Assembly (NCBI GenBank): GCA_036505635.1
Contig: DASXTC010000009.1
Span: 1 to 64,000, forward strand
Source: DASXTC01 sp036505635
GTDB taxonomy: Bacteria; Acidobacteriota; Polarisedimenticolia; JACPZX01; DASXTC01
Length of the DNA stretch: 64,000 nt
Direction: 5' to 3'
In this document: positions 11,367 through 20,011 of the stretch, piece by piece
Numbering within the stretch: the stretch's first letter is position 1
How the letters are laid out: each line of letters opens with the position of its first letter
Notes under the pieces: generated by a model
The model's database searches: none
Told to the model about the DNA's origin: nothing
The model's input: the letters and a program-made list of their open reading frames with translations, nothing else
Translations under genes and position numbers: made by a program

Positions 11367-12100
11367 CACCGGCGCGCAGGATGACGCAGCGCTTCACGCG
11401 GCTCCTCCTCGTCGCGGCGGCGGCGTTCCTGGCGGGCGAGGCCCGCGCGGACATCGAGGTCCGCCGTCTCGAAGGGGAGAGCCTGTTCGTCAGCCGTCCC
11501 ATCCGCAAGCCGGGCACCATCGCTCCGTCGCGCCAGCGCGGGCGCGGTTTTGTCGTCCCGCCGGGCGAGCTGGTGGGTCTGATCGCCGACGTGAGCCGCC
11601 GCTACGAGATGGACCCAAGTCTCATCACGACCGTCGTGGGGGTCGAGTCGGGATTCAACCACCTGGCGGTCTCGCCCAAGGGGGCACGTGGCCTCATGCA
11701 GCTCATGCCGACCACCGCCAGGCAGTACGGCGTCCGCGACGTGCACGATGCGCGGGAGAACCTGGAGGGGGGCGTCGCATACCTCAAGGATCTCCTGCGC
11801 CGGTACAACGGCGACTTGAAGCTCGCGCTGGCGGCCTACAACGCCGGCCCGCAGGCCGTTGAGCACGCGGCAGGCGTGCCGAACTACCGCGAGACGCGCG
11901 ACTACCTCCAGCGGATCGAGTCGCGATATGGCGGGAACCTGGGGCCTGCTACGGGGGAGGGCGCGATCGGCGCCACCGCCCCGCGGCGGGCCAACGGACC
12001 GATCCACGCGACGCGCGACCGTGACGGAACCATCGTCGCGACGAACGTGGGCGGCAAGCGGGGCCGGATCGTCCGGAGGCCCGCCGCGCCGCGCCCGTGA
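11363..12100 (+). CDS. Secreted lytic transglycosylase (SLT family)
   Basis: Predicted peptidoglycan-cleaving enzyme exported to the envelope. A basic N-terminus followed by a hydrophobic stretch ends at GEARA (about residue 29), a good Sec signal peptide. The SLT fold lies at about 75-190: VVGVESGFNHLAVSPKG contains the catalytic glutamate, followed by GLMQLMPTTARQYGV, LEGGVAYLKDLL and LALAAYNAGP. The C-terminal 45 residues are basic and look disordered. The ATG overlaps the alaS stop as ATGA. A second SLT gene is present at 46281. Confidence 0.88.
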
Positions 12101-12101
12101 G

Positions 12102-13085
12102 ATGGGGTCTACGGACTTCATCGGGCGGCTGCGCAAGATCGATCTTCACATCCACCTGGAAGGTTCCCTGAGCCGCTCGACGCTGGCCGCGCTGGCCGCG
12201 CGCCATCGCCTCGCCGTGCCGCCCCTGCGCGCGTTTACGGGGATGGGCGGTTTTCTCAAGTCGTTCGGCGCCGTCTGTGATCTGATGGTCGATCCGGAGG
12301 ACTTCGAGAGGGCGGCGAACGACCTGTTCGAGCAGGCCCGGCGCGGACGCGTCGCGCACATGGAGGTCCTTTTCTCCCCGCAGGTCTTCATGCGCCGGGG
12401 CGTGCCGCTCGATTCGATCCTCCGCGGGCTGACGCGCGCGCGTCGCCGCGCGATGCGGCGCCCCGGGCTCAGCATCGTCTACATCATGGACGGGGTGCGC
12501 CAGTGGGGGGGGGACTGGTTCGAGCAGGTCGTTTCCTCGTCGGCCCCCTATGCGGGACGGGGGCTGGCCGGGATCGGCGTCGGTGGGGACGAATCGGCGC
12601 TGCCGGCCCGCGCCTTCGCGCGGGCCTTCCGGGCGGCCAGAGATCTCGGGCTGCGCTCCACGGTCCACGCGGGAGAGTCGGCCGGCCCGGAATCGGTGCG
12701 CGAGGCGCTGCGTCATCTCGCTCCCGATCGCATCGGCCACGGCATCGGGGCGGCCGACGATCCGCGCCTGGTCTCCGAGCTGGCGCGGCGCGGCCTCGCG
12801 CTGGAAATCTGCCCGACGAGCAACGTGGCGACCGGCGTGGTCTCCTCGATGAGCCTCCATCCGGTTCGCAAGCTGCTCGACGCGGGTGTCGCCGTAACCC
12901 TTAACTCGGACGACGGCGCCTTCTTCGGCACCAACGTGACGCGCGAGCTGAGGCTGGCCTCACGGAGCTTCTCGTTCACTCGCGACGAGATCCTCCGGGT
13001 GACGCTCAACGCCGCGCGCGCCGCGTTCCTGCCGGCGGCGTTCCGACTCAGGCTTGAGAGAGCCATCCACCGCAGCGTCTCCTGA
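12102..13085 (+). CDS. Adenosine deaminase family protein
   Basis: Metal-dependent amidohydrolase. The 327-residue product carries the expected sites: metal ligands in KIDLHIHLEGS (near 17-25), VHAGES (about 189-194), the catalytic-region DRIGHG, LEICPTSNV, and the metal aspartate in LNSDDGAFFGTNV. The family includes adenosine and aminodeoxyfutalosine deaminases; the exact substrate is not decided by these motifs. The ATG is one base after the transglycosylase stop. An in-frame ATG further upstream at 11859 lies inside the transglycosylase gene and is not credible. Confidence 0.85.
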   Translation: MGSTDFIGRLRKIDLHIHLEGSLSRSTLAALAARHRLAVPPLRAFTGMGGFLKSFGAVCDLMVDPEDFERAANDLFEQARRGRVAHMEVLFSPQVFMRRGVPLDSILRGLTRARRRAMRRPGLSIVYIMDGVRQWGGDWFEQVVSSSAPYAGRGLAGIGVGGDESALPARAFARAFRAARDLGLRSTVHAGESAGPESVREALRHLAPDRIGHGIGAADDPRLVSELARRGLALEICPTSNVATGVVSSMSLHPVRKLLDAGVAVTLNSDDGAFFGTNVTRELRLASRSFSFTRDEILRVTLNAARAAFLPAAFRLRLERAIHRSVS

Positions 13086-13108
13086 GCGATTGACGGGACG
13101 AACGCGAC

Positions 13109-13906
13109 TCAGGTGGGGATCGCCGCAAGGGGTCTGCGAGCGGCGGCGCGGATCTGCCGGAACCGCTTGGGGGATGTCTTCTGGTACTTGACGAAATTGC
13201 GGTGGAAATCGCGGTAGTTCTGGTATCCGACCAGGTAGGCGATCTCCGAGACCGTCTTGTCGCCCGTCACCAGAAATCTCTCGGCCTCCCGCATGCGTGT
13301 CCGGTGGATGAACTCGGTCACGGTGAGGCTGCAGTGCTTCCGGAACAGGTGGGAGAGGTAATTACGCGAGACTCCGACCGCCTCGGCGATCTCCGTGAGG
13401 GAGATCTTGCCTGTGTAATGCTCGCGGACATAGGCCTTCACGCGCTCGACTGAAGGATGGCACGCCGGGGCCTGAACGCCCAGAAGGCTCGTCGCGGCCT
13501 CGTAGGCGGACCAGAAGGCCCAGAGCAGGTCCTCTCTCGTTTTCGCCGAGGCGAACTTGCGGACCGTCGTCATCCTCTCCGCCACCGGCCTCGGCGGCAG
13601 CCCCTGATGATCCGCGACGACCCGCTCGACCCTGCTGAGGATGTCGTACAGGAGGTATGACGCGTGCGAGTGCTCGGGGGTCCTGTCGAGGGTTTCCTTC
13701 AGGATGTTCTCGAAGGCGGAGCGGGCGGCCGGCAGATCGAGCAGGATCAGGCTGCGGAACGGATCGTCGCCGGCGGCCCCGCGGCGCGATATGAAGAGCG
13801 CGGCCTCGTCGGCCGACCCCTCATCGATGGGGTATCGCTCGTCCACCGAGATGTTTCCTCCACGCGCGGGGCAGCGCGCAGAAGCGGACTCGCCGTTCAC
13901 ACACAT
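13109..13906 (-). CDS. AraC-family transcriptional regulator
   Basis: DNA-binding regulator. The C-terminal 110 residues hold the double helix-turn-helix: ISLTEIAEAVGVSRNYLSHLFRK, then the second helix pair with VSEIAYLVGYQNYRDFHRNFVKYQKTSP, the AraC signature. The N-terminal 150 residues are not recognised as a known effector domain; they are mostly helical and contain SRVERVVADHQG. I prefer the ATG at 13906 because GGAG stands 5 nt upstream; a GTG directly before it is possible. It has its own near-consensus promoter. No adjacent gene identifies its target. Confidence 0.85.
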   Translation of the reverse strand: MCVNGESASARCPARGGNISVDERYPIDEGSADEAALFISRRGAAGDDPFRSLILLDLPAARSAFENILKETLDRTPEHSHASYLLYDILSRVERVVADHQGLPPRPVAERMTTVRKFASAKTREDLLWAFWSAYEAATSLLGVQAPACHPSVERVKAYVREHYTGKISLTEIAEAVGVSRNYLSHLFRKHCSLTVTEFIHRTRMREAERFLVTGDKTVSEIAYLVGYQNYRDFHRNFVKYQKTSPKRFRQIRAAARRPLAAIPT

Positions 13907-13986
13907 CACCGCTCCGGCGCCTGGCCGGTCCCGCGGCGTGAGAGCCGGTTCATCTGCGTGGTTGGGCGAAGGGGAGACCCGGAGTG

Positions 13987-14016
13987 AATATACCGGTCAT
14001 TTCGAGAGGCTGTCAA
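13987..14016 (-). promoter_or_regulatory. Near-consensus promoter of the AraC-type gene
   Basis: Read on the minus strand, TTGACA (14016-14011) and TATATT (13992-13987) are 18 bp apart. Transcription would begin near 13980, with a leader of about 75 nt. The -35 hexamer overlaps the stop codon of the phosphohexomutase gene (14015-14013). Confidence 0.75.
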
Positions 14017-15416
14017 GGAAACAATGACAGCGCTTCGTGCATCACCGCGTCGAGGCGATCGAGGGTCGGCGCCTCCGAGTAGACGCGCAGCACCGGCTCG
14101 GTGCCGGAGGCTCGGAAGAGGATCCAGCCTTCGTCGCCGAACAGGAGCTTGAGCCCATCCAGGTCGTCGTATCCGGTGACCTTCATTCCTCCCAGGGTGG
14201 CGGGGGGCCGGACCTTGAGGCGCTCGACGAGACGGCGTCCCTCCTCCGGCGCGCAGGCAAGGTCGCGCCTGCGATAGTGCAGCTCCCCGAACTGCCGCGT
14301 CATGTGAGCGACGATCTCGGAGAGGGGTTTGCCCTCGTCCACCATCGCCTGCAGGAGCATCAGGCTGACCAGAGTGCCGTCCCGCTCGGGAATGTACCCT
14401 TCCACGCCAATCCCACCGCTCTCCTCGCCGCCCAGCAGCATCCGGCCGGCACGCATCTCCCCCGCGATGTACTTGAAGCCGACGGGGAAGACCGAAAAGG
14501 GCAGACCGTGGTGTTTCGCGATCCGATCCAGCAGAAGCGTGTTGGCAAAGGTCTTCCCGAGGGGGCCCCTCCGGCCCTTCTTCAACAGGCTCAGCGCCAG
14601 CAGGGGCGCGATCCGCAGCGGCGAGATGAACTGTCCCTTCTCGTCGAACGCTCCGATCCGGTCGCCATCCCCGTCTGTGGCGAAGCCGACGTCGGCCCCC
14701 GACGCCGTCACGGCCCGGCGCAGCTCCTCGAGGTTCTGCTCGAGAGGCTCCGGGTGCAGACCCCCGAAGAGCGGGTCCGGCTCCGGATGGAGAGTGGCGA
14801 CTGTGGCCGAGCCGTCCTTGAGAAGCTCCGCCAGGATGGTGCCGCACGCGCCGTGCATCGGATCGGTGACGACCTTGAGCCCGGACCTGCGGATCGCATC
14901 CAGGTCGACCATACGCGCCAGTCTGTCCCGATGCGCCTCCCTGAACGAGCCTTCATCGAGGAGACCGCGACTGCGGCCCAGCTCAAGAGAGAGCGCCGCC
15001 GGAAGCTCCGCCGGAATCCTCGATTCGCATGCGGCCGTGAGCTCCTGACCCGCGCTCGAACCGGTCCGATCCTTGACCTTCACACCGTTGTACGCAGCCG
15101 GGTTGTGGCTCGCCGTGATCACGACCGCGAACCCGGCACCGGTGGCCACCACCTGGCAGGATGCGGCGGGGGTCGGACAGGGCTGGTCGGCCAGCGTCAC
15201 GCGCACTCCCGCGCCCATGAACGTCTCGGCCGCGGCCTCGGCGAATCGCCTCGACAGGAAGCGTGTGTCGTACCCCACCACCGCGGCGCCGCTCGTGGCC
15301 CCCCCGGCCTCGCGCATCGCCCGCGCTATCCCGGAGGCCATCCGGCGGACATTCGCGAAGGTGAACTCCTCCCCGATGATCGCGCGCCACCCGTCCGTCC
15401 CGAACTTCAGTGTCAT
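14013..15416 (-). CDS. Phosphoglucomutase/phosphomannomutase family phosphohexomutase
   Basis: Converts hexose 1- and 6-phosphates through a phosphoserine intermediate, feeding sugar-nucleotide or glycogen metabolism. The 467-residue product has all four family landmarks: KFGTDGWRAIIGEEFTF at the N-terminus, the phosphoserine loop ITASHNPAAYNG (about 103-114), the magnesium loop ATDGDGDRIGAF (about 245-256), and the sugar-binding loop GGEESGGIG (about 335-343). The C-terminal phosphate-binding loop reads RASGTEPVLRVY. Specificity (glucose, mannose or glucosamine phosphate) is not clear. The start is the ATG in MTLKFGTDGW. It is divergent from pgsA. Confidence 0.93.
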   Translation of the reverse strand: MTLKFGTDGWRAIIGEEFTFANVRRMASGIARAMREAGGATSGAAVVGYDTRFLSRRFAEAAAETFMGAGVRVTLADQPCPTPAASCQVVATGAGFAVVITASHNPAAYNGVKVKDRTGSSAGQELTAACESRIPAELPAALSLELGRSRGLLDEGSFREAHRDRLARMVDLDAIRRSGLKVVTDPMHGACGTILAELLKDGSATVATLHPEPDPLFGGLHPEPLEQNLEELRRAVTASGADVGFATDGDGDRIGAFDEKGQFISPLRIAPLLALSLLKKGRRGPLGKTFANTLLLDRIAKHHGLPFSVFPVGFKYIAGEMRAGRMLLGGEESGGIGVEGYIPERDGTLVSLMLLQAMVDEGKPLSEIVAHMTRQFGELHYRRRDLACAPEEGRRLVERLKVRPPATLGGMKVTGYDDLDGLKLLFGDEGWILFRASGTEPVLRVYSEAPTLDRLDAVMHEALSLFP

Positions 15417-15669
15417 CGGCCCGATCCCATTCCAATCTGGTGCGACTGTCGATTCACAACGACAGGGCGCGACCGTAACACAGCGCCCGGGCGGGCGGCA
15501 AGGCGCGACCCCGCATCCCTCAGAAATCACGGTGTTTGACCCTTCCTTGCGGCTGATGTTAAGGTGCCTCGCCCCGCCCGGCGAGGTTGCGCCGGCAGCA
15601 GAACTCCGGAGTTTCCGCCGAGGCGATCGACTCTTCATTTCTCCCACATCCGGGTCAGGCGCGAGGGTC

Positions 15670-16254
15670 ATGGATAAGGGGCGCGTGGTAAATCTGCCCA
15701 ACTCCCTTACACTGCTCCGGATCTTCCTCGTCCCGATCCTCGTCGTGATCCTCCTGACGAAGTTCGAGGGCAAGGAGCTCTGGGGGGTCGCCGTCTTCCT
15801 GGTGGCGGCGCTCACCGACTTTCTGGACGGGTATCTGGCGCGCCGGAGAGGCGAGGTCACGACCCTGGGCATGCTGCTCGATCCTGTGGCCGACAAGCTC
15901 CTCGTCTCGGCCGCCTTCATCTCCCTGGTGGAGATGAATCAGGCCCCGGCCTGGATCGTCGTGATCATCATCGGACGGGAGTTCGCGGTCATGGGGCTGC
16001 GCAGCATTGCCTCGAGCCAGCACATCACGATCCCGGCCTCCATCTGGGGAAAGTACAAGATGGGCTCGCAGGTGGTCACCATCGTCCTGTTGATCTTCGG
16101 GGATCACGAGTGGGGGCCCGCGGCAGCCATCGGGACCAGGTCGGACATCCTCGGGTGGTGGGCGCTCCGGTTCGTGGTTGTCGTGGCGGTCCTCTCGGCG
16201 GTCGACTACTTCGTGAAGTTCTCGCGCGTCTTCATGGCGCGCGAGGAAGGCTGA
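15670..16254 (+). CDS. pgsA: CDP-diacylglycerol-glycerol-3-phosphate 3-phosphatidyltransferase
   Basis: Membrane enzyme making phosphatidylglycerol phosphate, the committed step to PG and cardiolipin. The 194-residue product has the CDP-alcohol phosphotransferase motif DGYLARRRGEVTTLGMLLDPVADK, with the catalytic aspartates at about 47, 68 and 72, and about five hydrophobic segments. Length is typical. I use the ATG at 15670 (GCGAGGGTC upstream) because an open frame extends far upstream but becomes arginine/proline-rich noise before it. A weak promoter candidate (TTGACC at 15536-15541) lies in the divergent region. It begins a phospholipid-synthesis run. Confidence 0.94.
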   Translation: MDKGRVVNLPNSLTLLRIFLVPILVVILLTKFEGKELWGVAVFLVAALTDFLDGYLARRRGEVTTLGMLLDPVADKLLVSAAFISLVEMNQAPAWIVVIIIGREFAVMGLRSIASSQHITIPASIWGKYKMGSQVVTIVLLIFGDHEWGPAAAIGTRSDILGWWALRFVVVVAVLSAVDYFVKFSRVFMAREEG

Positions 16255-16264
16255 GGTCACGCCC

Positions 16265-16924
16265 GTGCTGGCCTCCGTACGCAGTACCTTCGTTCGCGGG
16301 CTGCTCCTGCTCCTGCCGCTCGCGATCACCTGGGTGGTGCTGCGCTGGGTCTTCCGTCTGGTGATGGGCTTCAGCGCGCCGCTGGCGAGCTGGATGCTGG
16401 CGCTCCTGGGCACGGCGTCCCCGGAGACCAACCCGATCTTCCCCTGGCTCACGCCGGTGATCGCCCTCGTCCTCACCGTGGGTCTCGTGATGCTGGTGGG
16501 CCTGGTTGGAGGCAACTACGTGGGGCGCAGGGTGATCGCCTGGTTCGACCATCTCCTGCTGAAGGTGCCGCTGGTGAAGTGGCTTTACGGCTCGGCACGG
16601 CAGCTCATGGACGCCTTCGTGGCGACCGGAGCCGGCGCGTTCCACGAGGTGGTCTTCGTCGAATACCCTCGTCTCGGCATGTGGTGCCTCGGGTTCGTGA
16701 CGGCGCCGGCCGGCAGACTCCCGGGAGCCTCCGGTTCCACCGGTGAGGAGTCGGTCTACGTCTTCCTTCCCACGACGCCCAATCCGACCTCCGGCTACAC
16801 CGCCCTCGTGCCGCGGTCCCAGGTGCATCCAGCGGACATGACGGTGGATGAGGGACTCAAGCTGATCGTCTCCGGCGGCTTCATCGCCCCGGCGCCAAGG
16901 AACCGCGAGGGGCGAAGGCCATGA
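16265..16924 (+). CDS. DUF502 family membrane protein
   Basis: Conserved inner-membrane protein of unknown function. The 219 residues have two strong transmembrane segments, LLLLLPLAITWVVLRWVF (about 11-28) and TPVIALVLTVGLVMLVGLVGG (about 60-80), then the conserved soluble part with VPLVKWLYGSARQLMDAF, VVFVEYPRLGMWCLGFVT, VFLPTTPNPTSGY and a C-terminal MTVDEGLKLIVSGG. These match the DUF502 pattern closely. GTG start; stop overlaps plsC as ATGA. Its position between pgsA and plsC hints at an envelope lipid role, but this is inference. Confidence 0.85.
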   Translation: MLASVRSTFVRGLLLLLPLAITWVVLRWVFRLVMGFSAPLASWMLALLGTASPETNPIFPWLTPVIALVLTVGLVMLVGLVGGNYVGRRVIAWFDHLLLKVPLVKWLYGSARQLMDAFVATGAGAFHEVVFVEYPRLGMWCLGFVTAPAGRLPGASGSTGEESVYVFLPTTPNPTSGYTALVPRSQVHPADMTVDEGLKLIVSGGFIAPAPRNREGRRP

Positions 16925-17598
16925 GACGGCTCAAGGTCGCCTTCTATTGGACGATCAAGACGATCGCCTGGCCCGTCACGCGGGCCTACGTCCGGCTGCG
17001 GGTCATCGGGGGCGGTAACGTCCCCGCGACGGGTCCCTGCCTCCTGGTGGCCAACCATGTCTCCTTCGTGGATCCCGTGGTGCTGGGGAGCGCCTTTCCG
17101 CGCCGCATCATCTTCATGATCACCAGACCGATCTACCGCCTCAGACGGCTCACCTGGTTCTATTACATGATGGACACCATCCCGGTGGCCTTCGACGTTC
17201 CCGATCCGGGGGCCATGAAGGCGGCGCTCCGCGCGCTCAGGGCGGGCCGGGTGGTGGGGATCTTCCCGGAGGGGCAGAGGATGCCCGACGGAAACCTCGG
17301 GCAGGGCAAGTCCGGGGCCGCGATGATCGCGGCCCGCAGCGGAGCGCCCGTGATCCCCGCGGCGATCATCGGCGCCCACGGTGTGATGCCGGTCGGGTCG
17401 GCCTTCCCGCGCCCCAGGCAGGTCCGCGTCGTCTTCGGCGAGCCATTCCGATTTCTTCCGTACGAAGGGCGCCGGCCGCCGCGCGAGCAGATGGACGCCT
17501 TCGCCGACCGGATCATGCAGAGCATCGCGGACCTCATGACACCCGAGGAGGCCGCCATGGATGCGCCCGCCGGCACCCGCCGGAGATCGTCGGGATGA
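16921..17598 (+). CDS. plsC: 1-acyl-sn-glycerol-3-phosphate acyltransferase
   Basis: Adds the second acyl chain to make phosphatidic acid. The 225-residue product shows the acyltransferase HX4D motif in ANHVSFVDP (about 42-50), the glycerol-phosphate-binding FPEGQRMPDG (about 117-126), and VIPAAIIGA. It has one N-terminal hydrophobic segment and a basic C-terminus. It overlaps both neighbours as ATGA. It works with PlsY (19408) and PlsX (54722) in the acyl-phosphate pathway; no PlsB is seen. Confidence 0.92.
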   Translation: MRRLKVAFYWTIKTIAWPVTRAYVRLRVIGGGNVPATGPCLLVANHVSFVDPVVLGSAFPRRIIFMITRPIYRLRRLTWFYYMMDTIPVAFDVPDPGAMKAALRALRAGRVVGIFPEGQRMPDGNLGQGKSGAAMIAARSGAPVIPAAIIGAHGVMPVGSAFPRPRQVRVVFGEPFRFLPYEGRRPPREQMDAFADRIMQSIADLMTPEEAAMDAPAGTRRRSSG

Positions 17599-18848
17599 GC
17601 GGGCGGGGCGCCCTCCGCACGGTGGTGATCGCGATCGGCACCGAGCTGCTCGAGGATGGCCGGCCCGACACGAACGGCGTCTTCGTCTCGAGGATGCTCG
17701 CATCCAGGGGGATCCGGACGGCCCGCCGGGTCCAGGTGGGAGACGATGAGGAGGAGATCGCATCGGCGCTTCGGCAGGCCGGGCGCGATTTCCCGGTCGT
17801 GGTCGTGACCGGCGGCCTGGGCCCCACCATCGACGACGTGACCCGCGAGGCGCTCTCCCGTGCCTTCGACCTCGACCTGGTGGAGGAACCGGCCCTCCTC
17901 GAGGAAATGGCCCGGCGCTACCGCTCTCGCGGTCGCGAGATGAACCGGTGGGCAGCCCGTCAGGCGCTCCTGCCGCGGGGCGCACGGGCGCTTCCCAACG
18001 CCGGGGGGACGGCGCCTGGGATAGTCCTGGGCCTCCCCGCCGGTGGGCTGATGGTCCTCCTGCCCGGAGTTCCGCATGAGATGGAGAGGATGATGCGGGA
18101 GCAGGTCCTGCCTCTGATCGAGGAGCTCGGCCCCGCAGGGGCCGGCGCGGCGCGGGCGCTCGCGATGAAGGTGAGCGGTCTGACGGAGATGGAGGTGCAG
18201 GAGCGGATCATCGATCTGTTCGATCAGGGCTCCCCTCGTGAGGGCCCCTCGCTCACCCTTCTGGCCTCCCCGGCCGAGATCTCCGTCATCGTGAGAGGAG
18301 ACGACGCGCCCCGGGTCGACTCGATCTTCCGGCAGATACGCGAGCGGCTGGGGGAGGCCGTTTTCGGTGAAGATCTCGAGGCCGGCCTCGAGACGGCGGT
18401 GGGGAGGCTTCTCTCCTCACGTGGTCTGACGCTTGCCTGCGCGGAGTCCTGCACCGGCGGGATGATGGGGGCCATGGCCACCAGGGTCCCCGGCTCCTCG
18501 GCGTGGTTCCTCCAGGGGTGGGTGACCTATTCGGACGAGGCCAAGCGGACGATGCTGCAGATCGATGCCGCGCTCATCGAGAGACACGGGGCCGTCAGCG
18601 CCGAGATCGCCATGGCGATGGCGCTGGCGGCGCGACGGCTGTCGGGCGCCGACATCGGCGCCGCGATCACCGGAATCGCCGGGCCAGAGGGAGGGTCCGC
18701 GGAGAAGCCCGTGGGGCTCGTCCACATCGCGGTGGCCACGCGTCATGGCTGCCGGCAGACCCGGCATCTCTTCCCCGGGGACCGCGAGGCGATCCGGCTC
18801 TTCGCCTCCCGCACCGCGCTCAACCGGGTCCGCCTGGAGGCGCCGTGA
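17595..18848 (+). CDS. cinA: CinA: nicotinamide-nucleotide amidohydrolase / competence-damage protein
   Basis: Recycles NMN back to the NAD cycle. The 417-residue two-domain form is present: an N-terminal COG1058 domain with VVIAIGTELLEDGRPDTN and VVVTGGLGPTIDDVTREALS, and a C-terminal PncC domain (about 270-417) with ESCTGGMMGAMATRVPGSS containing the catalytic serine, followed by AAITGIAGPEGGSAEKPVG. ATGA overlap with plsC and GTGA overlap with thpR. The gene order is unrelated to recA here, unlike in Firmicutes. Confidence 0.93.
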   Translation: MSGRGALRTVVIAIGTELLEDGRPDTNGVFVSRMLASRGIRTARRVQVGDDEEEIASALRQAGRDFPVVVVTGGLGPTIDDVTREALSRAFDLDLVEEPALLEEMARRYRSRGREMNRWAARQALLPRGARALPNAGGTAPGIVLGLPAGGLMVLLPGVPHEMERMMREQVLPLIEELGPAGAGAARALAMKVSGLTEMEVQERIIDLFDQGSPREGPSLTLLASPAEISVIVRGDDAPRVDSIFRQIRERLGEAVFGEDLEAGLETAVGRLLSSRGLTLACAESCTGGMMGAMATRVPGSSAWFLQGWVTYSDEAKRTMLQIDAALIERHGAVSAEIAMAMALAARRLSGADIGAAITGIAGPEGGSAEKPVGLVHIAVATRHGCRQTRHLFPGDREAIRLFASRTALNRVRLEAP

Positions 18849-19411
18849 GACTCTTCGTCGCCGCGGAGATCCCCCCGGAGATCCGGCAGGCCCTCGCGGA
18901 GCTGATGGACGCGCTCAAGAGGGAGATCCCGGGGCCGCGGTGGGTGCGTCCCGAGGGGATCCACCTGACCCTCAGGTTCCTGGGAGAGGTGGCGGAAGCC
19001 GAGCTGCCGCGGCTGGCCGGGGAGCTCGCCGTCCACGTGCCCGGCTCGGGGAGCCCGTTCGAGGTGAGGGTCGAGGGGATGGGGGTTTTCCCTGAGACGG
19101 GGCGACCGCGCGTCCTGTGGGTGGGGCTCGTCCAGCCGGGCGGAGAGCTGGAGAAGCTCCAGTCGGTCGTGGAAAGGGCGCTCGAGGCGACCGCGCTGGC
19201 CGGGGTGAAGCCGGAAGGGAGGCCGTTCCGACCCCATCTGACGATGGCGCGGTTTGGCGAGGGCCGACCTGATCCGGCGCTGGCGGCCGCCCTGGCAACA
19301 AGGCGTGACCGCACCTGGGGGCGGTTCACCGTCTCGTCGATCTGTTTGTTTCAGAGCCTTCTCGGGCCGGGCGGCGCGACGTACCGCAAGCTGAAGGAGC
19401 AGAAGCTTTGA
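18845..19411 (+). CDS. thpR: RNA 2',3'-cyclic phosphodiesterase / 2'-5' RNA ligase family (ThpR)
   Basis: 2H phosphoesterase family member. The 188-residue product has both catalytic HxT motifs: GIHLTLRFLG (about 38-47) and RPHLTMARF (about 130-138). Length is typical of ThpR. GTG start inside a GTGA overlap with cinA; TTGA overlap with plsY. Opening these phosphate ends could feed RNA repair, which is notable because an archease-RtcB pair lies at 39.4 kb, but the two loci are not linked. Confidence 0.9.
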   Translation: MRLFVAAEIPPEIRQALAELMDALKREIPGPRWVRPEGIHLTLRFLGEVAEAELPRLAGELAVHVPGSGSPFEVRVEGMGVFPETGRPRVLWVGLVQPGGELEKLQSVVERALEATALAGVKPEGRPFRPHLTMARFGEGRPDPALAAALATRRDRTWGRFTVSSICLFQSLLGPGGATYRKLKEQKL

Positions 19412-20010
19412 TCGATCCGGGCTGGAAAGGCTTGTCGCTCGTGGGCGCCTATCTCATCTCGGGCATACCGTTCGGATACCTCCTCTTCAAGCTGTGGACG
19501 GGAGGGGACATCAGGCAGGCGGGGAGCGGCAACATCGGAGCGACGAACGTCTTTCGCTCGAGCGGGAAGTGGCCCGCGATCGTCACCCTGCTGCTGGACA
19601 TAGGGAAGGGGGCGCTTTCGGTCCTGCTGGCCCGGTGGCTCACGACGGGAGACCCGGTCTGGGAGGCCGCGGCCGCCTTCGCCTCTGTCCTGGGGCACTG
19701 CCATCCGATCTACCTGCGATTCCGGGGAGGCAAGGGAATCGCCACCGGCTGCGGCGCCTACGCCGTCCTGGCGCCCCTTCCGATGGGGCTCTCGCTGCTG
19801 GTCTTCGTGGCGGCGGTCCTCATCACTCGGATGATCTCGGTGGGCTCGATCTGCGCCGGCCTCGCCCTGCCGTTGTTCGTCATCTGGCTGCGCCCCGACC
19901 GGGCCGTGCTGGCCTCCGTAGCGGCCTCGGCGTTGCTGGTGATCGTCAGACATCACGCCAACATCCGTAGGATTCTCGCGGGCAGCGAGCACCGCCTGGA
20001 GAGGAGCTGA
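19408..20010 (+). CDS. plsY: Acyl-phosphate glycerol-3-phosphate acyltransferase PlsY
   Basis: Integral membrane enzyme that makes lysophosphatidic acid from acyl phosphate. The 200 residues contain the three PlsY motifs: GSGNIGATN (about 35-43), GHCHPIYLRFRGGKGIATG (about 97-115), and RHHANIRRIL near the C-terminus, with about five membrane spans. The start is a TTG in a TTGA overlap with thpR; no other start gives the conserved N-terminal membrane segment without entering thpR. Directly followed by gpsA, which supplies its substrate. Confidence 0.94.
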   Translation: MIDPGWKGLSLVGAYLISGIPFGYLLFKLWTGGDIRQAGSGNIGATNVFRSSGKWPAIVTLLLDIGKGALSVLLARWLTTGDPVWEAAAAFASVLGHCHPIYLRFRGGKGIATGCGAYAVLAPLPMGLSLLVFVAAVLITRMISVGSICAGLALPLFVIWLRPDRAVLASVAASALLVIVRHHANIRRILAGSEHRLERS

Positions 20011-20011
20011 G

